Counted from the stretch's first letter, positions 35,733 to 45,717 are shown. The stretch is 64,000 nt of DNA from Nitrospirota bacterium (GCA_029261215.1 JAJDBT010000081.1:1-64000), one strand, 5' to 3'. Made by a program: numbers and translations. Notes: generated by a model not told the origin, from the letters alone.

Positions 35733-37511
35733 TCAGTTCGCGTTTTTTGGAAGGGTAAAGCAGAAACACGCGCCTTCTCCCGGCTGTGATTCGAGCCAGA
35801 TTTTGCCGCCATATTGATTGATCACCTTTTTGCAGATGGCGAGCCCTGCGCCTGTGCCTTTAAATTTTTCATCAGGATGGAGCCGTTCAAAGAGACGAAA
35901 GATGCGTTCCGCATAACGCGGGTCGATTCCGATTCCGTTGTCTTTCACAGAAAAAAGATAAGCGTGGTCCTCTTCTTTTACGGAAATTTCTATTTTGGGG
36001 GGTGTGGCCGTATTGAATTTGATCGCATTGGAAAGGAGGTCTTTGAAAACCATGGCGATCTGTGTGGGGTCACACCGCAGTGTCGGCAGCGGGGATGGAC
36101 ACCGAATCTCGGCCTGTTTTTCATGGATCGAAAATGAAAGCGCTTCCTGCACGTCTGTGAGGACTTGGTTGAGATCGACCCTGATCAGGGTGTGTTCCTT
36201 CCGGGAAATGCTGGCGAGCGTCAACAGCGCTTCGATGAGGGAATCCATGCGCTCTGCGGATGCGTTGATGAGCTGGGTATACTCCAGCCCTTCCTCGTCC
36301 AGTTTTGAGCCATACTCCTTCTTAAGAAGATTTGAAAACGCCGAAATCCCGCGCAGCGGTTCTTTGAGGTCATGCGAAACCACATGGGCAAAATCCTCAA
36401 GTTCCAGAATCTTCTCTTCGAGCTGGAGCGCCTGCGTCCGAAGGGATTCTTCGATCCGTCTTCGGTAGCTGACATCGCGGATGATGCAGGTGACTACGAG
36501 TCCTTGTCCCGTCTTCAAAGGGCTGAGGCTGATTTCTACCGGAATCTCGCGGCCGTCCTTACGAAGCGCAACGAGATTTAATCCTTCGCCCATGGGCCGC
36601 GTCTCTGGGGCTTCGACATAACTTTGATGATGGCTGGCGTGAGCCGTTCGAAAGCGCTCGGGAAGCAGCGTCTTGATGGACTGGCCAATCAAAGCGCCTT
36701 TTTCGTAAGCAAACATGATGTCTGCCTGTTCGTTGGCATAGCGGATTTGTCCGTAGCGGTCGGTCGTGAGGATGGCGTCTGGCGCGGCTTCGAGCAAACT
36801 GCGCAATCGCTCTTCAGCCTCCCGTCGGATTTCATTTTCTTTGAGTAAGGCCCCATTTGCCTGATTCAGGGCTTCGGTCCGCTCCGCGACTTGTATTTCC
36901 AGGGTGTCGTGCATTTTTTGCAGCGCTTCTCCGGCCTGTTTGCGTTCGGTAATGTCCGTGATCGTAGTTCGATAAACAATGGCTTGATCGCTTTCATCCT
37001 GAACCACGATACTGGACATATGAACCGAGACGGAGCGATTTCTTTTTGGCACGAGTGACAGATCCGTGCTGATTTTTATGCCGCCTTCCCAGCATTTTTT
37101 GAGGTGTTTTAAAAATAGGGGTGCATCTTCCTTGGTTATATAAGCAATGAGCGGTGTGCCAATCAATCGGGCCCGCTCTTCCCCGAACATGGCTGCACCG
37201 GTGAGATTGATATTCAAAAGACAACCGCTATGATCTAAAGTGAGATAGCCGAAGGGCGCGAAATCGTAGAGCTCGACGTAGTGGTTCCGGGAAACTTCCA
37301 GAGCCTGCTGGTTCTCTCGCAGCTCGCGGTTCTGCATTTCCAGCTCGACCTGATGCACTTGTAACTCGTGTAGCACTCGCTGCAATTCATCCTTGTCCAC
37401 GTCGGTCGGGTCAAGCGTCGGATCTTTTGAGCGGTTTGATGCTTTTTGTTCGTTCAGGGCGAGCAAGGCGGCAATCAACTCGGTTTTACTCATCTTGTTA
37501 TATCGATTCAT
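35733..37511 (-). CDS. PAS-PAS sensor histidine kinase
   Basis: The protein has 592 residues and no membrane helix. An N-terminal coiled coil (about 40-75) leads to PAS1 (about 75-190), a second coiled coil (195-235), PAS2 (235-350), HisKA with His380 (VSHDLKEPLRG) and an HATPase_c domain (N box LLSNAIKFN, DNGIGIDP, GTGAGLAICKK). The last part is bacteriophytochrome-kinase like. It overlaps the CheB-CheR gene by four bases (ATGA). Soluble PAS domains suggest an internal redox or metabolic signal, which I cannot identify. Confidence 0.9.
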   Translation of the reverse strand: MNRYNKMSKTELIAALLALNEQKASNRSKDPTLDPTDVDKDELQRVLHELQVHQVELEMQNRELRENQQALEVSRNHYVELYDFAPFGYLTLDHSGCLLNINLTGAAMFGEERARLIGTPLIAYITKEDAPLFLKHLKKCWEGGIKISTDLSLVPKRNRSVSVHMSSIVVQDESDQAIVYRTTITDITERKQAGEALQKMHDTLEIQVAERTEALNQANGALLKENEIRREAEERLRSLLEAAPDAILTTDRYGQIRYANEQADIMFAYEKGALIGQSIKTLLPERFRTAHASHHQSYVEAPETRPMGEGLNLVALRKDGREIPVEISLSPLKTGQGLVVTCIIRDVSYRRRIEESLRTQALQLEEKILELEDFAHVVSHDLKEPLRGISAFSNLLKKEYGSKLDEEGLEYTQLINASAERMDSLIEALLTLASISRKEHTLIRVDLNQVLTDVQEALSFSIHEKQAEIRCPSPLPTLRCDPTQIAMVFKDLLSNAIKFNTATPPKIEISVKEEDHAYLFSVKDNGIGIDPRYAERIFRLFERLHPDEKFKGTGAGLAICKKVINQYGGKIWLESQPGEGACFCFTLPKNAN

Positions 37512-40500
37512 GAGCGGCCTGTCTCTCCGTTTTGGGAGGCGTCTCTGATCGCGAGGAGAATCATTGCTTGTTTTTTTTCTTTCATCTCAATGCGCCGCGC
37601 ATTGAGCCGCATTTTTTTGTGCCCGATTTTTTCGAAGGTGTGTTCGACGATAAAATCGTTAAAGACGGTGTTTTTCGGAAGAATGTCTTCAAGGAGTTTT
37701 CTCAGATCGGGGATGTCCCACTGATGATTCCCCAGGTTGTAGATATGCTGTTTCACTGTTTCTTCAGGACTGACCTGGAAGGTTTTATAAAACGCGCGAT
37801 TGGCCATTTTGACGGAAAGCCCCCCATCAAGAACCAGCAAGGGCTCAGAGATTGTTTCGAAGATGGCCTCCGAGAAAATATGGGCTTCTTCTGTCTTTTC
37901 AAGCGCCTCCTTCAGGGTGTTGATATCGATCAAAGAGAGCACGGCGCCGTCAATCTTGTTGTCCAGGGTTTTATAGGGCCGAATGTGTAAAGAAAACCAT
38001 CGGCCTGCTTCGTCTTGCACCTGGCTTTCTTTGACCGACAGTTTTTCAATGGCCTCCAGCACCTCATTCTTAAGATTTGGGATGGGGAGTTTGGCCCTCA
38101 GGTCTGTCAGCGGACGGCCGACATCGCCAGGAATCAGGTTGAAGATTTCCTGTGCCCGAGGGGTGAAACGGCGAATACGCAGATCGTTGCCCACCATAAT
38201 AATTGGAATCTGGACGCTGTTCAGCAGATTGCTGAGATCGTCGTTGAGCTGACTCAATTCCAGATTACGATGTTCAAGTTCTTCATTGACGGTAATGAGT
38301 TCTTCATTGGTTGATTGCAGTTCTTCCTTGGCGGTTTCCAATTCCTCGTTGGTGCTTTGTAATTCTTCGTTGCTGGAAAGAATCTCTTCATGGGCCGATT
38401 GAATCGTTTCATGGTCCGCTTCACGTTCCTGGATAATGGATTGCAGATATTCTTTTGCGGCGGCCAGGTCGTGTTGCAGTTGAAGGAGTCGCGGGTCTTC
38501 TCCCTGCGGCGCTCTTTTCCCTTTTTTTTGCCCGCTTGTCCCGTCTATTTTTTGAGAAGGCGGCTTCTCGCGATCGACTTTTTCAAAGGAGATCAGAAAA
38601 TAGCGTTCCCTCGAAACAAGCGGCAGGGGGGTGACTTCGAGATTAACTTCGCTCTCTTCCCCATTCGAGATAAGGCGCAGCCCCTCTTTTCTGCTGGGCA
38701 GATTGTCTTTTTGTACCTTTTTCAGCAGGTCGCGCAGGGGATAGACCAGTTCCCCGCGCGCCATTCTGAGCAGGTTGAAACTGGCGGCGCCGGGCGCCGG
38801 TTCGAGATAGGGGCCGCAATGACCGCGAAATTGGAAAATGTCCATAGCGGTATTGACGACGACGCCTGCAGGTGCATATTTTCCCAGGATCAGGCGATCC
38901 GCCGCTTTTTGAAGATCAAGGTCACTCACGATGCCCTGGTGCAATTCTTTTTTCTCGATCACTTCCTTTTCATTTCCTTGAAGGCTGTAGGGAAAATTCT
39001 GATGGAGCCGCATCGGGATCGATTTTTTTGAATAGAGTTTGTGTTTTTTGTTCACCAGAGCAAAGAGATCCGAGGAGGGGCCAATGGATTCGGAGCCGCC
39101 GGTGACGAGAAAACCGGAAGCTTTGAGGGCGTAGTGGAAAATGGTCAAAACGCGTTTTTGTAACACGGGTTGCAAATAAATCAGGAGATTTTGACAGGTA
39201 ATCAAATCCATATTGGAAAATGGAGGGTCTTTTGTGACATCTTGTTGGGCAAAGACGCAGAGGTCACGCACCTCTTGCCCAATACGGTAACGCCCATCAA
39301 CTTGAACAAAGAATCGTCGCAGGCGCCCAGGAGAGACCTGCGATTCGATGCCCTCGAAGATGCCTGAGCGGGCCTTTGAGATACTTTCTTCATTCATATC
39401 GGTCCCGAAGATCTGGATGGGGAAGCTGACTTTTTCCTTTGTGAACAATTCCAGCAAGGATATTCCGAAAGAATAGGCTTCTTCTCCTGTCGAGCAGGCT
39501 GGCACCCAAATCCGGATGGGGTCATCTTTTTTCCTGTCCTCCAGTAAACGCGGGAAAATATCCTTTTCGATGGCCTCAAACGTTGCGGGTTCCCGAAAGA
39601 AGCGCGTCACGCTAATCAGAATGTCCCGATATAAGGCCTCTACTTCGGGTTCGTGGCTCTGGAGGTATTTAAAATAGATCTTCAGCCCCTCGATTTGATG
39701 CAGCATCATCCGGCGCATAATCCGGCGATGAATGGTGTCGTATTTATAATAGGTAAAGTCGGCCCCGGTTTTTTTTCGGAGCAGCGTGAAAATCCTTTCG
39801 AGGGTGTCCATGTCTTCAGGGATGACAATGGCCTCTTTTGCGAGGGGAACGGGCATTAAAAAAGTATGACGGCTGATTTCATTGAGCTTTTGAGCGATGC
39901 CGTCGGGAGGCAAGATGATATCAACGTCCCCAAGCGCAGTCGCGGCATGTGGCATGCCGGAAAATTTTGCTGAGGCTTCATCCTGGACGAAGGTCAGGCC
40001 TCCTGCTGCTTTGATCGCCCTCAATCCGAGTGCGCCATCGGATGCGGAGCCTGAGAGGATGACCCCGATGGCCCGTCTTCCCTGATCCTGTGCCAGGGAA
40101 TCAAAAAAAAGGTCGATCGGCATAAAGTGGCTGTTTGCATCATTGCGTTGTTTCAGTCTGAGCCTGCCCTGCTTGAGTTCCATTTCCGCATCGGGGGGAA
40201 TAACATACACCTGGTTAGGCAAAATGGCCATGTGGTCTTCCACCTCACTGACCGGCATCTTGGTCTCTTTGGAGAGAATGTCCGACAACATGCTTTCATG
40301 TTTGGGCGCAAGATGCTGCACCAGAATGAAGGCCATTCCGGTTTTGTCCTCCAGGCCTCGCAAGAGTTGGGTCATGGCTTCCAGGCCACCAGCGGAGGCC
40401 CCGATGCCAACGACCAGTAGTGATTCAGTCCGCTTTTGTTTTGAAGCTTTGCTAGAGGCTAACGCGGCATGCGCTAGACGGGAGATTTTGTCATCTTTTT

Positions 40501-40513
40501 TTTGTTTTTTCAT
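37508..40513 (-). CDS. CheB-CheR-PAS fusion signalling protein
   Basis: The protein has 1001 residues. Residues about 33-220 are a CheB methylesterase (catalytic Ser40 in GIGASAGG, His67 in VQHLAP, Asp in GSASDGALG). Residues about 240-515 are a CheR methyltransferase (VTRFFREPATFE, PACSTGEEAYS, QNLLIYL). A long coiled coil follows (about 680-770, with repeated SNEELQSTNEELETAKEELQ units), then two PAS domains to the end. No chemoreceptor or CheA is in the window, so targets may be non-chemotactic. It is translationally coupled to the PAS kinase. Confidence 0.92.
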   Translation of the reverse strand: MKKQKKDDKISRLAHAALASSKASKQKRTESLLVVGIGASAGGLEAMTQLLRGLEDKTGMAFILVQHLAPKHESMLSDILSKETKMPVSEVEDHMAILPNQVYVIPPDAEMELKQGRLRLKQRNDANSHFMPIDLFFDSLAQDQGRRAIGVILSGSASDGALGLRAIKAAGGLTFVQDEASAKFSGMPHAATALGDVDIILPPDGIAQKLNEISRHTFLMPVPLAKEAIVIPEDMDTLERIFTLLRKKTGADFTYYKYDTIHRRIMRRMMLHQIEGLKIYFKYLQSHEPEVEALYRDILISVTRFFREPATFEAIEKDIFPRLLEDRKKDDPIRIWVPACSTGEEAYSFGISLLELFTKEKVSFPIQIFGTDMNEESISKARSGIFEGIESQVSPGRLRRFFVQVDGRYRIGQEVRDLCVFAQQDVTKDPPFSNMDLITCQNLLIYLQPVLQKRVLTIFHYALKASGFLVTGGSESIGPSSDLFALVNKKHKLYSKKSIPMRLHQNFPYSLQGNEKEVIEKKELHQGIVSDLDLQKAADRLILGKYAPAGVVVNTAMDIFQFRGHCGPYLEPAPGAASFNLLRMARGELVYPLRDLLKKVQKDNLPSRKEGLRLISNGEESEVNLEVTPLPLVSRERYFLISFEKVDREKPPSQKIDGTSGQKKGKRAPQGEDPRLLQLQHDLAAAKEYLQSIIQEREADHETIQSAHEEILSSNEELQSTNEELETAKEELQSTNEELITVNEELEHRNLELSQLNDDLSNLLNSVQIPIIMVGNDLRIRRFTPRAQEIFNLIPGDVGRPLTDLRAKLPIPNLKNEVLEAIEKLSVKESQVQDEAGRWFSLHIRPYKTLDNKIDGAVLSLIDINTLKEALEKTEEAHIFSEAIFETISEPLLVLDGGLSVKMANRAFYKTFQVSPEETVKQHIYNLGNHQWDIPDLRKLLEDILPKNTVFNDFIVEHTFEKIGHKKMRLNARRIEMKEKKQAMILLAIRDASQNGETGRS

Positions 40514-40661
40514 TGATGCCCTTGAGGGCTTCGGTGAAGAACCACCGAGACGGCCACTCGGAAAAAGGCTTGCTCAGCAACCACGACAGGAAAGCCATCA
40601 TAACAAAGGCTTCAATCAAAGGCAATTTTGTGGGAGGCTGGGTGGGGTTATCGCGTGATCG

Positions 40662-40820
40662 TTATGGAGGCAGTTCGGCAAGCCTGACCCAGTATTCCTG
40701 AATAATGTTGACCATATGAACAAAATGTTCAAAATCGACCGGCGTTCGATCCTAGGTGTCTGCTCCGAGCGCATCAGGTTGAATAATCTCTTTTCCCGCT
40801 GAGAGGTGTTCATGATCACA
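40662..40820 (-). pseudogene. Decayed single-domain response regulator
   Basis: On the minus strand one frame reads the end of an Rcp1-type CheY-like regulator. It has an ALGAD segment, then an in-frame TAG at 40752-40754 where family members have Tyr, then RTPVDFEHFVHMVNIIQEYW and a short tail, with the normal stop at 40662-40664. Family members read LGANSYIRKPVDFEQF followed by a W and ELPP-like ending. The phosphoacceptor half is not recognisable upstream. It lies just before, and on the same strand as, the CheB-CheR and kinase genes, as expected for their original partner. Confidence 0.75.
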
Positions 40821-40955
40821 GAACATTTTTTTGTGCATTGGGCCTGTTGTGAGGCTTTTCTCTCTTGAGGACTTGAGCGTTCCCAAAAACGGTTTCATCG
40901 GTTATTTTTTTTACAAAAATGCTATAAGTGGCCTGAAGCGAGGCGGGCCTTACCA

Positions 40956-41630
40956 GTGAAAAAAGAATCCATTCCTATTCTCTATGTCGAAGACAGCCGG
41001 ACGGATGTCAAAATTCTTCAAAAAGCATTTCAAGAGGCCTCTATTCTGAATCCCCTGCATATTGCCACAGACGGACAGGAAGCCCTGGACTACTTGCAAA
41101 ACCCCAAAAACAGGCCGGGCGTTTTGATTCTGGATCTTCACCTGCCCAAGGTGGACGGCATAGAGGTTTTGCACGCGGCCGTGCAGATCGACCCCGATGT
41201 CGTGGTCGTGATGCTGACTGCGCGGCCTTCCCTGAAGACGGCGGTTCAGTCGCTTCGTCGGGGAGGCGCTTTTGACTATCTCGAAAAATCAAAAAATGAT
41301 CTCCCGGCATTAATCAAAACCGTCCACCTGGCTCTGGAAAAACGCGCCATCCAGCTTCAGACCCACTCGCGTGTTCAATCCGGGGCCCGTGAACGCGTTG
41401 TCGATATGAAGCAGGTTCAGGAAGCCTTCGATCTGACCCAAAGAGAGATCGACGTGCTCAAATGCCTTTGCCAAGGGAGTAGTAATAAAGAGATCGGAGA
41501 GCGGCTTTTTATCAGTGAACTGACTGTTAAAGGACATTTAAAACACCTTTATTACAAACTAAAGGTTCAGAACCGGACGATGCTTATTTCCAAAGTGTTG
41601 TCTTTTGTGTTTGTTCGGGACGATTCATGA
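40956..41630 (+). CDS. REC-LuxR response regulator
   Basis: The protein has 224 residues with a GTG start. The receiver domain (about 6-125) has the acidic pocket Glu12/Asp13, phosphoacceptor Asp60 (LILDLHLP) and Lys near 112 (LEKSKND). The receiver resembles the single-domain Rcp1 type (YVEDSRTDVKILQKAF). A LuxR-type helix-turn-helix occupies the C-terminus (LTQREIDVLKCLCQGSSNKEIGERLFISELTVKGHLKHLYYKL). It is divergent from the CheB-CheR/kinase pair and is a plausible output partner. Confidence 0.92.
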   Translation: MKKESIPILYVEDSRTDVKILQKAFQEASILNPLHIATDGQEALDYLQNPKNRPGVLILDLHLPKVDGIEVLHAAVQIDPDVVVVMLTARPSLKTAVQSLRRGGAFDYLEKSKNDLPALIKTVHLALEKRAIQLQTHSRVQSGARERVVDMKQVQEAFDLTQREIDVLKCLCQGSSNKEIGERLFISELTVKGHLKHLYYKLKVQNRTMLISKVLSFVFVRDDS

Positions 41631-41658
41631 CCCTTGTCATGAATCGTCCGATTTTATT
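41618..41658 (+). terminator. Intrinsic terminator of the REC-LuxR gene
   Basis: GGACGATTCATGA and its exact inverted copy TCATGAATCGTCC form a 13-bp stem around a 6-base loop, followed by GATTTTATT. The 5' arm overlaps the last codons and the stop of the gene. Confidence 0.85.
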
Positions 41659-41671
41659 CCGCTGGATGTGC

Positions 41672-41869
41672 TTACCCTTTCTGCAATAGTCGTGGCAGGT
41701 TTGCGCAGGGGTAGGAGGGTCTTGTGTATCTCTGAGATAAAGACCTGTGAATGAGGATCACGTTGTCAATCAGATCCCCGCAGTGAAGACAACGGAACAA
41801 AAGGATGTTTCCCTGTCTGGTGAAGGTCCGCTCTTCCATCATGATTCCTGTGCATCGTTGACATCTCAT
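41672..41869 (-). CDS. Small CxxC...CxxC zinc-ribbon protein
   Basis: The protein has 65 residues from the ATG at 41869, which follows GGAGG; a longer frame to 41938 lacks a ribosome-binding site. Two CxxC knuckles (RCQRC and RCLHC) separated by about 24 residues should bind one zinc. The pattern MxCxRCxGxMxEE...FRCLHCGxxID is common in Nitrospirota-like and deltaproteobacterial genomes as small single-domain proteins of unknown function. The basic C-terminal tail could contact nucleic acid. Confidence 0.75.
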   Translation of the reverse strand: MRCQRCTGIMMEERTFTRQGNILLFRCLHCGDLIDNVILIHRSLSQRYTRPSYPCANLPRLLQKG

Positions 41870-41983
41870 TGTGTCCTCCTTCGCCAATACAATTTTCACA
41901 AAAAAAATCAAAAAGCCACCGCACGCTTCATCCTTCATTCCGAAGCATTCGGCTGGCGGAGTGGCCTCCTCGTTCGCTTCATT

Positions 41984-42979
41984 TCAGGCACTCACGTTAG
42001 ACCTCATATCGTACTTTAACGCGGTTTCTTTTGAGTAAGATTCAATGGATCCCAGGTGCCCCGTTTTTCGCAGGTCGGACACAATGCGCTGCTCGGAACC
42101 CCAATCACTCCAAAACACCTCTTTGACAGGCAGGACGTCCAGGCATGAGGGAAACTGGCTCGGAAGCGCTTCAAGAAGTCCGCTTGAAAAATTCAAGGGC
42201 TGCAAGTTTTGATAAACCGCTTCGAGAACATTCATTTCTTGGGGGCTTCCAATGACCTCCAAGACTTCTTGAAAGGTTTGGTAAAGAGCGGGCTGGGTCT
42301 TTTTGGCAAGCTCCAGCAAGGTTTTGGCTTTGGAAACCATGACCATCGTATTCCACAAACTTCCGCCCTGGAGCAGTTTGTGCGCTAAATCCAGCGGCGG
42401 TTTTTCGATGAAGCCCAAAACATTGCGTATCGAGGCGAGTGCGCCGTGATTGTTGCGTTCTCCAGGTACAATATAGCCGTACTCAGGCTCCGGCCCATAC
42501 GGGTCTATTCCGAGTAGAAGCAGTCGGGACAGGTTTCGCTCAACCATGCGGCAGGCCAACTCCACATAGCCCATAAAAAGATCTTCCTCAATGACAAAAT
42601 GGTCTGACGGTAAAATCACAACCACTGCTTCAGGGTAACGTTTATATAAGTGCATTAAGGGCAAAAGCAGGCCGGGCGCTGTATCTTTGTTGGAAGGCTG
42701 AATCACCACAGTCCCTTTGGGGCGGCCCGAAAGCTGCCGTCCGACTTCTGGGTGTTGCAGATGTTTCTGACTCACAACGGTAAAGAGATGGTCCGGGAGA
42801 ATCAGTTTCTCGGACCGGTGGAAGGTTTGTTCCAGCAAGGAGCGTGATCCGAGAAACTGAACGTATTGTTTGGGCATATGCTCTCCCCATACGCGATGAA
42901 TAAAAGACTTGACCCGCTGGCCATCTCCGGCGGCCAATACGATGCCACATCGGACGGGAGCATTGGATGATTTGAGCAT
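41984..42979 (-). CDS. Mannose-1-phosphate guanylyltransferase-like protein
   Basis: The protein has 331 residues from the ATG at 42979 (AGGAG upstream; an ATG at 43015 has none). It is a nucleotidyltransferase with the GxGxR-like LAAGDGQRVKSF loop, PKQYVQFLGSRSLLEQTF, the VIQPSNKDTAPGLLLPL block and ILPSDHFV, all of the GDP-mannose pyrophosphorylase type. FIEKPP supplies the sugar-binding motif. It lacks the C-terminal isomerase domain of bifunctional enzymes. It would make GDP-mannose for polysaccharide or glycan synthesis. The canonical GGxGTRLWPLS loop is altered here, so the exact sugar is not certain. Confidence 0.78.
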   Translation of the reverse strand: MLKSSNAPVRCGIVLAAGDGQRVKSFIHRVWGEHMPKQYVQFLGSRSLLEQTFHRSEKLILPDHLFTVVSQKHLQHPEVGRQLSGRPKGTVVIQPSNKDTAPGLLLPLMHLYKRYPEAVVVILPSDHFVIEEDLFMGYVELACRMVERNLSRLLLLGIDPYGPEPEYGYIVPGERNNHGALASIRNVLGFIEKPPLDLAHKLLQGGSLWNTMVMVSKAKTLLELAKKTQPALYQTFQEVLEVIGSPQEMNVLEAVYQNLQPLNFSSGLLEALPSQFPSCLDVLPVKEVFWSDWGSEQRIVSDLRKTGHLGSIESYSKETALKYDMRSNVSA

Positions 42980-43035
42980 GGTTTCTCCTTTTCTTAGGGT
43001 AGAAAGTATCCCCATTTTGAATCAAGCCCGGAAAT

Positions 43036-43064
43036 GAGACAACCCCCCAAAGGGAGCGTTTTAA
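43036..43064. repeat. 29-bp dispersed hairpin repeat, copy A
   Basis: The segment starts GAGACAACCCC and ends GTTTTAA and matches the one at 48020-48048 at 26 of 29 positions. Two of the three differences are at paired positions of a small hairpin (T-A in one copy, C-G in the other). It lies in the gap between the glucan phosphorylase stop and the guanylyltransferase start. Confidence 0.6.
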
Positions 43065-43148
43065 TGGAATAACATGATGTGTTTAAACTATGGGGAAACG
43101 CGGGGAGAAAGGCATTGCGTGAAAGAAGTTTACAAAATGAGGTGGGTT

Positions 43149-45695
43149 TTATCGATACCAAAGCACCCAGTTCGCTTCCAGAGGAATATTGGCTTGGGGA
43201 TGTCTTGCGATGATGCGGGGTGTGTAGTCGGATACAGGTCGCTCGGCAGACACTGATCCGCCGTACAGATAGGCATTTGTGGTGGCGGCAAGAGCTGCCC
43301 CACGGCTCAGGCGCTGGCACAGAGGCCCCTCATCTGCGATCGCATCGGCATAAAGCTCCACGCTCACTGCTTCTACTGGCAGATCATAAAGATAGACTTG
43401 CACCTCGAAATGATGACCGTGTTCATCCTGTTTTGAGCTGACCTTACCAAAGTGAATCCATTGCCAATGCTGCTTAAGTCGTGTATGCCATGCCTCCAGC
43501 GCAGCGGCAATCTCAGGATTGGCACTGCGTTGGAGGTACGCTTTGGCCAGTGGCAGGTAATAATCCTCGGTGTATTCCCGCAACATGCGGTTGGAAGAAT
43601 ATTGCGAGGTCAGCGTGCCCATGCTTTTGCGCATCCGATTGACCCAGTCGATGGGCAAACCCTGTTCGTTGCGCTGATAAAAACACGGAATGACCTCTTC
43701 TTTCAGGAGCCGGTACAGTTGGTGCGATTCCGCCGCATCCCAAGCGGCGATATCGTCGTGTTCCAGCCCGTCACCCAGGGCCCAACCCAGTTCGGGCGCA
43801 TAGGCCTCGGCCCACCAGCCGTCGAGTTCGGAGAGGTTCAGGCCGCCATTTACCAAAACTTTCATCCCGCTGGTGCCACTGGCCTCCCAGGGCCGTCGCG
43901 GGGTGTTGATCCAGACATCCACCCCTTGAGTCAATTGTTCTGCAATGCCTAGGTCATAATCCTCAACAAATACCACTCGATCGTGTATCCCATTCCTTTG
44001 CAGAAAATCCTGCCATTGACGCAGCATCTGTTTCCCCTCAGCATCTTTTGGATGCGCTTTTCCCGCAAAAACCAGCTGAACAGGCCGGTCCCGGTCAGTG
44101 AGCAAACGCACCAAAGCCTCTGGATCGTGTAACAAGAGGTTGGGGCGTTTGTACTCGGCAAATCGCCGGGCAAAACCCAGGGTCAGTGCATCCGGATCGA
44201 ATATTTCACTGTATTTTATGATCTTCCCCCGGTCCAGGCCACGCCCGCGATACTGACGCACCAGGCGCTTTCGCAGATATTGGATCAACTGTCGGCGGCC
44301 TTCAGCACGGAAACGCCACAATTTTTCGTCAGACAGCTGATTCAAATCCTTCGCCACGGCGTTCAGTGTACCGCGCCAGCGCGATTTACCGCAGACATCG
44401 GTCCAGAGAGCATCAGCGGCTGCCGAATCCCAGCTCGGCACATGAATGCCATTGGTCACATAACTCACGGGTACCTCGGCTTGGGGCCAGCGGGGAAACA
44501 GAGGTTGGAATATGCGCCGGCTCACCTCGCCGTGCAGCCGACTGACCCCGTTGACGGCCCCGGCGCCGCGCATGGCCAGATAAGCCATATTGAAGGGCTC
44601 GCTTTGATCATCGGGGTTTAAGCGCCCCAGCGCCAGAAGGTCATCCACTTGCACCCCAGACGCCATCGCTGTTTCTTGAAAATACAGTCGAAACAACTCC
44701 GGTGTAAAACGGTCAAAACCCGCCGCCACCGGCGTATGAGTGGTGAACAGATTGCCCGCCCGCGTGGCCCTCAAGGCGATATGAAACGTCTGGCCGCTGC
44801 GCTGCATGAAATAACGTGTACGCTCGAAAATCGCAAAGGCCGCATGGCCTTCGTTCAGATGGCATACAGGGCAATCGATCCCGAGCATCTCCAGTAGCCG
44901 CCAGCCGCCGATGCCCAGCACCATCTCCTGTTGCAGGCGCATCTCCTCTCCACCGCCGTAGAGCTCGCTGGTTATTGCGCGGTCACCCGGATTATTAAGC
45001 GGGTCATTACTGTCCAGCAGCAATAAGGTTCGGCGGCCCACCTGTCCACGCCAGGTGCGTAGATGCAGTGAACGGCCGGGCAGGTCAAGCGTGACGCGCA
45101 TCCATTCACCGGTATCATCACGTAAGGGAACCACTGGCAGCATGGTGGGATCGTTATAGGGATAAAACTCAATCTGCTCTCCCTCTGTATTTAATGTCTG
45201 ACGGAAATAACCTTGCTGATAGAGCAGTCCGACTCCAATTAACGGGACGTTTAGATCGCAGGCGGTCTTCAGGTAATCGCCCGCGAGTACCCCCAGGCCG
45301 CCGGAGTAAATGGGCAGTGACTCGCAGATCCCAAACTCCATGCTGAAATAGGCGATATGACCGGAAAAAGCGCCCCCAATCGTCTCGGAGAACCAGGACT
45401 CTCCCTGAAAATGGGCCTCGCGTACATCAAGTTGTTGTTGCAGTTGTTTGAGAAATTCGGCATCACTTGCCAGTGTGGTCATGCGTTGATGAGAGACGGT
45501 TTCGAGAATCAACCAGGGATTGGCTGTTGCCTCCCACAACTCGGGAGCGACTTGTCGCCATAAAACATCGGCTCCGTGGTTCCAGCTCCAGCGCAGATCA
45601 AGCGCCAGTGTCGCTAATCCTTGTAAGGCCTTAGGTAAGGCGCGAGGAAGGTAGTGCCTGCTTAGGCTGTTGGGCTCTTTAATGGGGTGCTCCAC
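43149..45695 (-). CDS. glgP: Alpha-glucan phosphorylase (GT35) with DUF3417 domain
   Basis: The protein has 848 residues. The N-terminal DUF3417 domain (LALDLRWSWNHGADVLWRQV) marks the actinobacterial/archaeal-type branch of glycogen/maltodextrin phosphorylases. The PLP site is intact in GTSGMKVLVNGGLNLSELDGWW. HLNEGHAAF and THTPVAAGFDRF are typical active-site blocks. It releases glucose-1-phosphate from alpha-1,4-glucan. It stands alone without glycogen synthase or branching genes. A strong ribosome-binding site is not visible before the ATG. Confidence 0.94.
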   Translation of the reverse strand: MEHPIKEPNSLSRHYLPRALPKALQGLATLALDLRWSWNHGADVLWRQVAPELWEATANPWLILETVSHQRMTTLASDAEFLKQLQQQLDVREAHFQGESWFSETIGGAFSGHIAYFSMEFGICESLPIYSGGLGVLAGDYLKTACDLNVPLIGVGLLYQQGYFRQTLNTEGEQIEFYPYNDPTMLPVVPLRDDTGEWMRVTLDLPGRSLHLRTWRGQVGRRTLLLLDSNDPLNNPGDRAITSELYGGGEEMRLQQEMVLGIGGWRLLEMLGIDCPVCHLNEGHAAFAIFERTRYFMQRSGQTFHIALRATRAGNLFTTHTPVAAGFDRFTPELFRLYFQETAMASGVQVDDLLALGRLNPDDQSEPFNMAYLAMRGAGAVNGVSRLHGEVSRRIFQPLFPRWPQAEVPVSYVTNGIHVPSWDSAAADALWTDVCGKSRWRGTLNAVAKDLNQLSDEKLWRFRAEGRRQLIQYLRKRLVRQYRGRGLDRGKIIKYSEIFDPDALTLGFARRFAEYKRPNLLLHDPEALVRLLTDRDRPVQLVFAGKAHPKDAEGKQMLRQWQDFLQRNGIHDRVVFVEDYDLGIAEQLTQGVDVWINTPRRPWEASGTSGMKVLVNGGLNLSELDGWWAEAYAPELGWALGDGLEHDDIAAWDAAESHQLYRLLKEEVIPCFYQRNEQGLPIDWVNRMRKSMGTLTSQYSSNRMLREYTEDYYLPLAKAYLQRSANPEIAAALEAWHTRLKQHWQWIHFGKVSSKQDEHGHHFEVQVYLYDLPVEAVSVELYADAIADEGPLCQRLSRGAALAATTNAYLYGGSVSAERPVSDYTPRIIARHPQANIPLEANWVLWYR

Positions 45696-45717
45696 TTAAA
45701 GCGATTCAAATGCCTGT

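Noticed and set aside
38390-39031. Rightward 213-codon frame opposite the CheB-CheR fusion
   Set aside because: It is a shadow of the coiled-coil and PAS-linker codons; no domain, no start signal.
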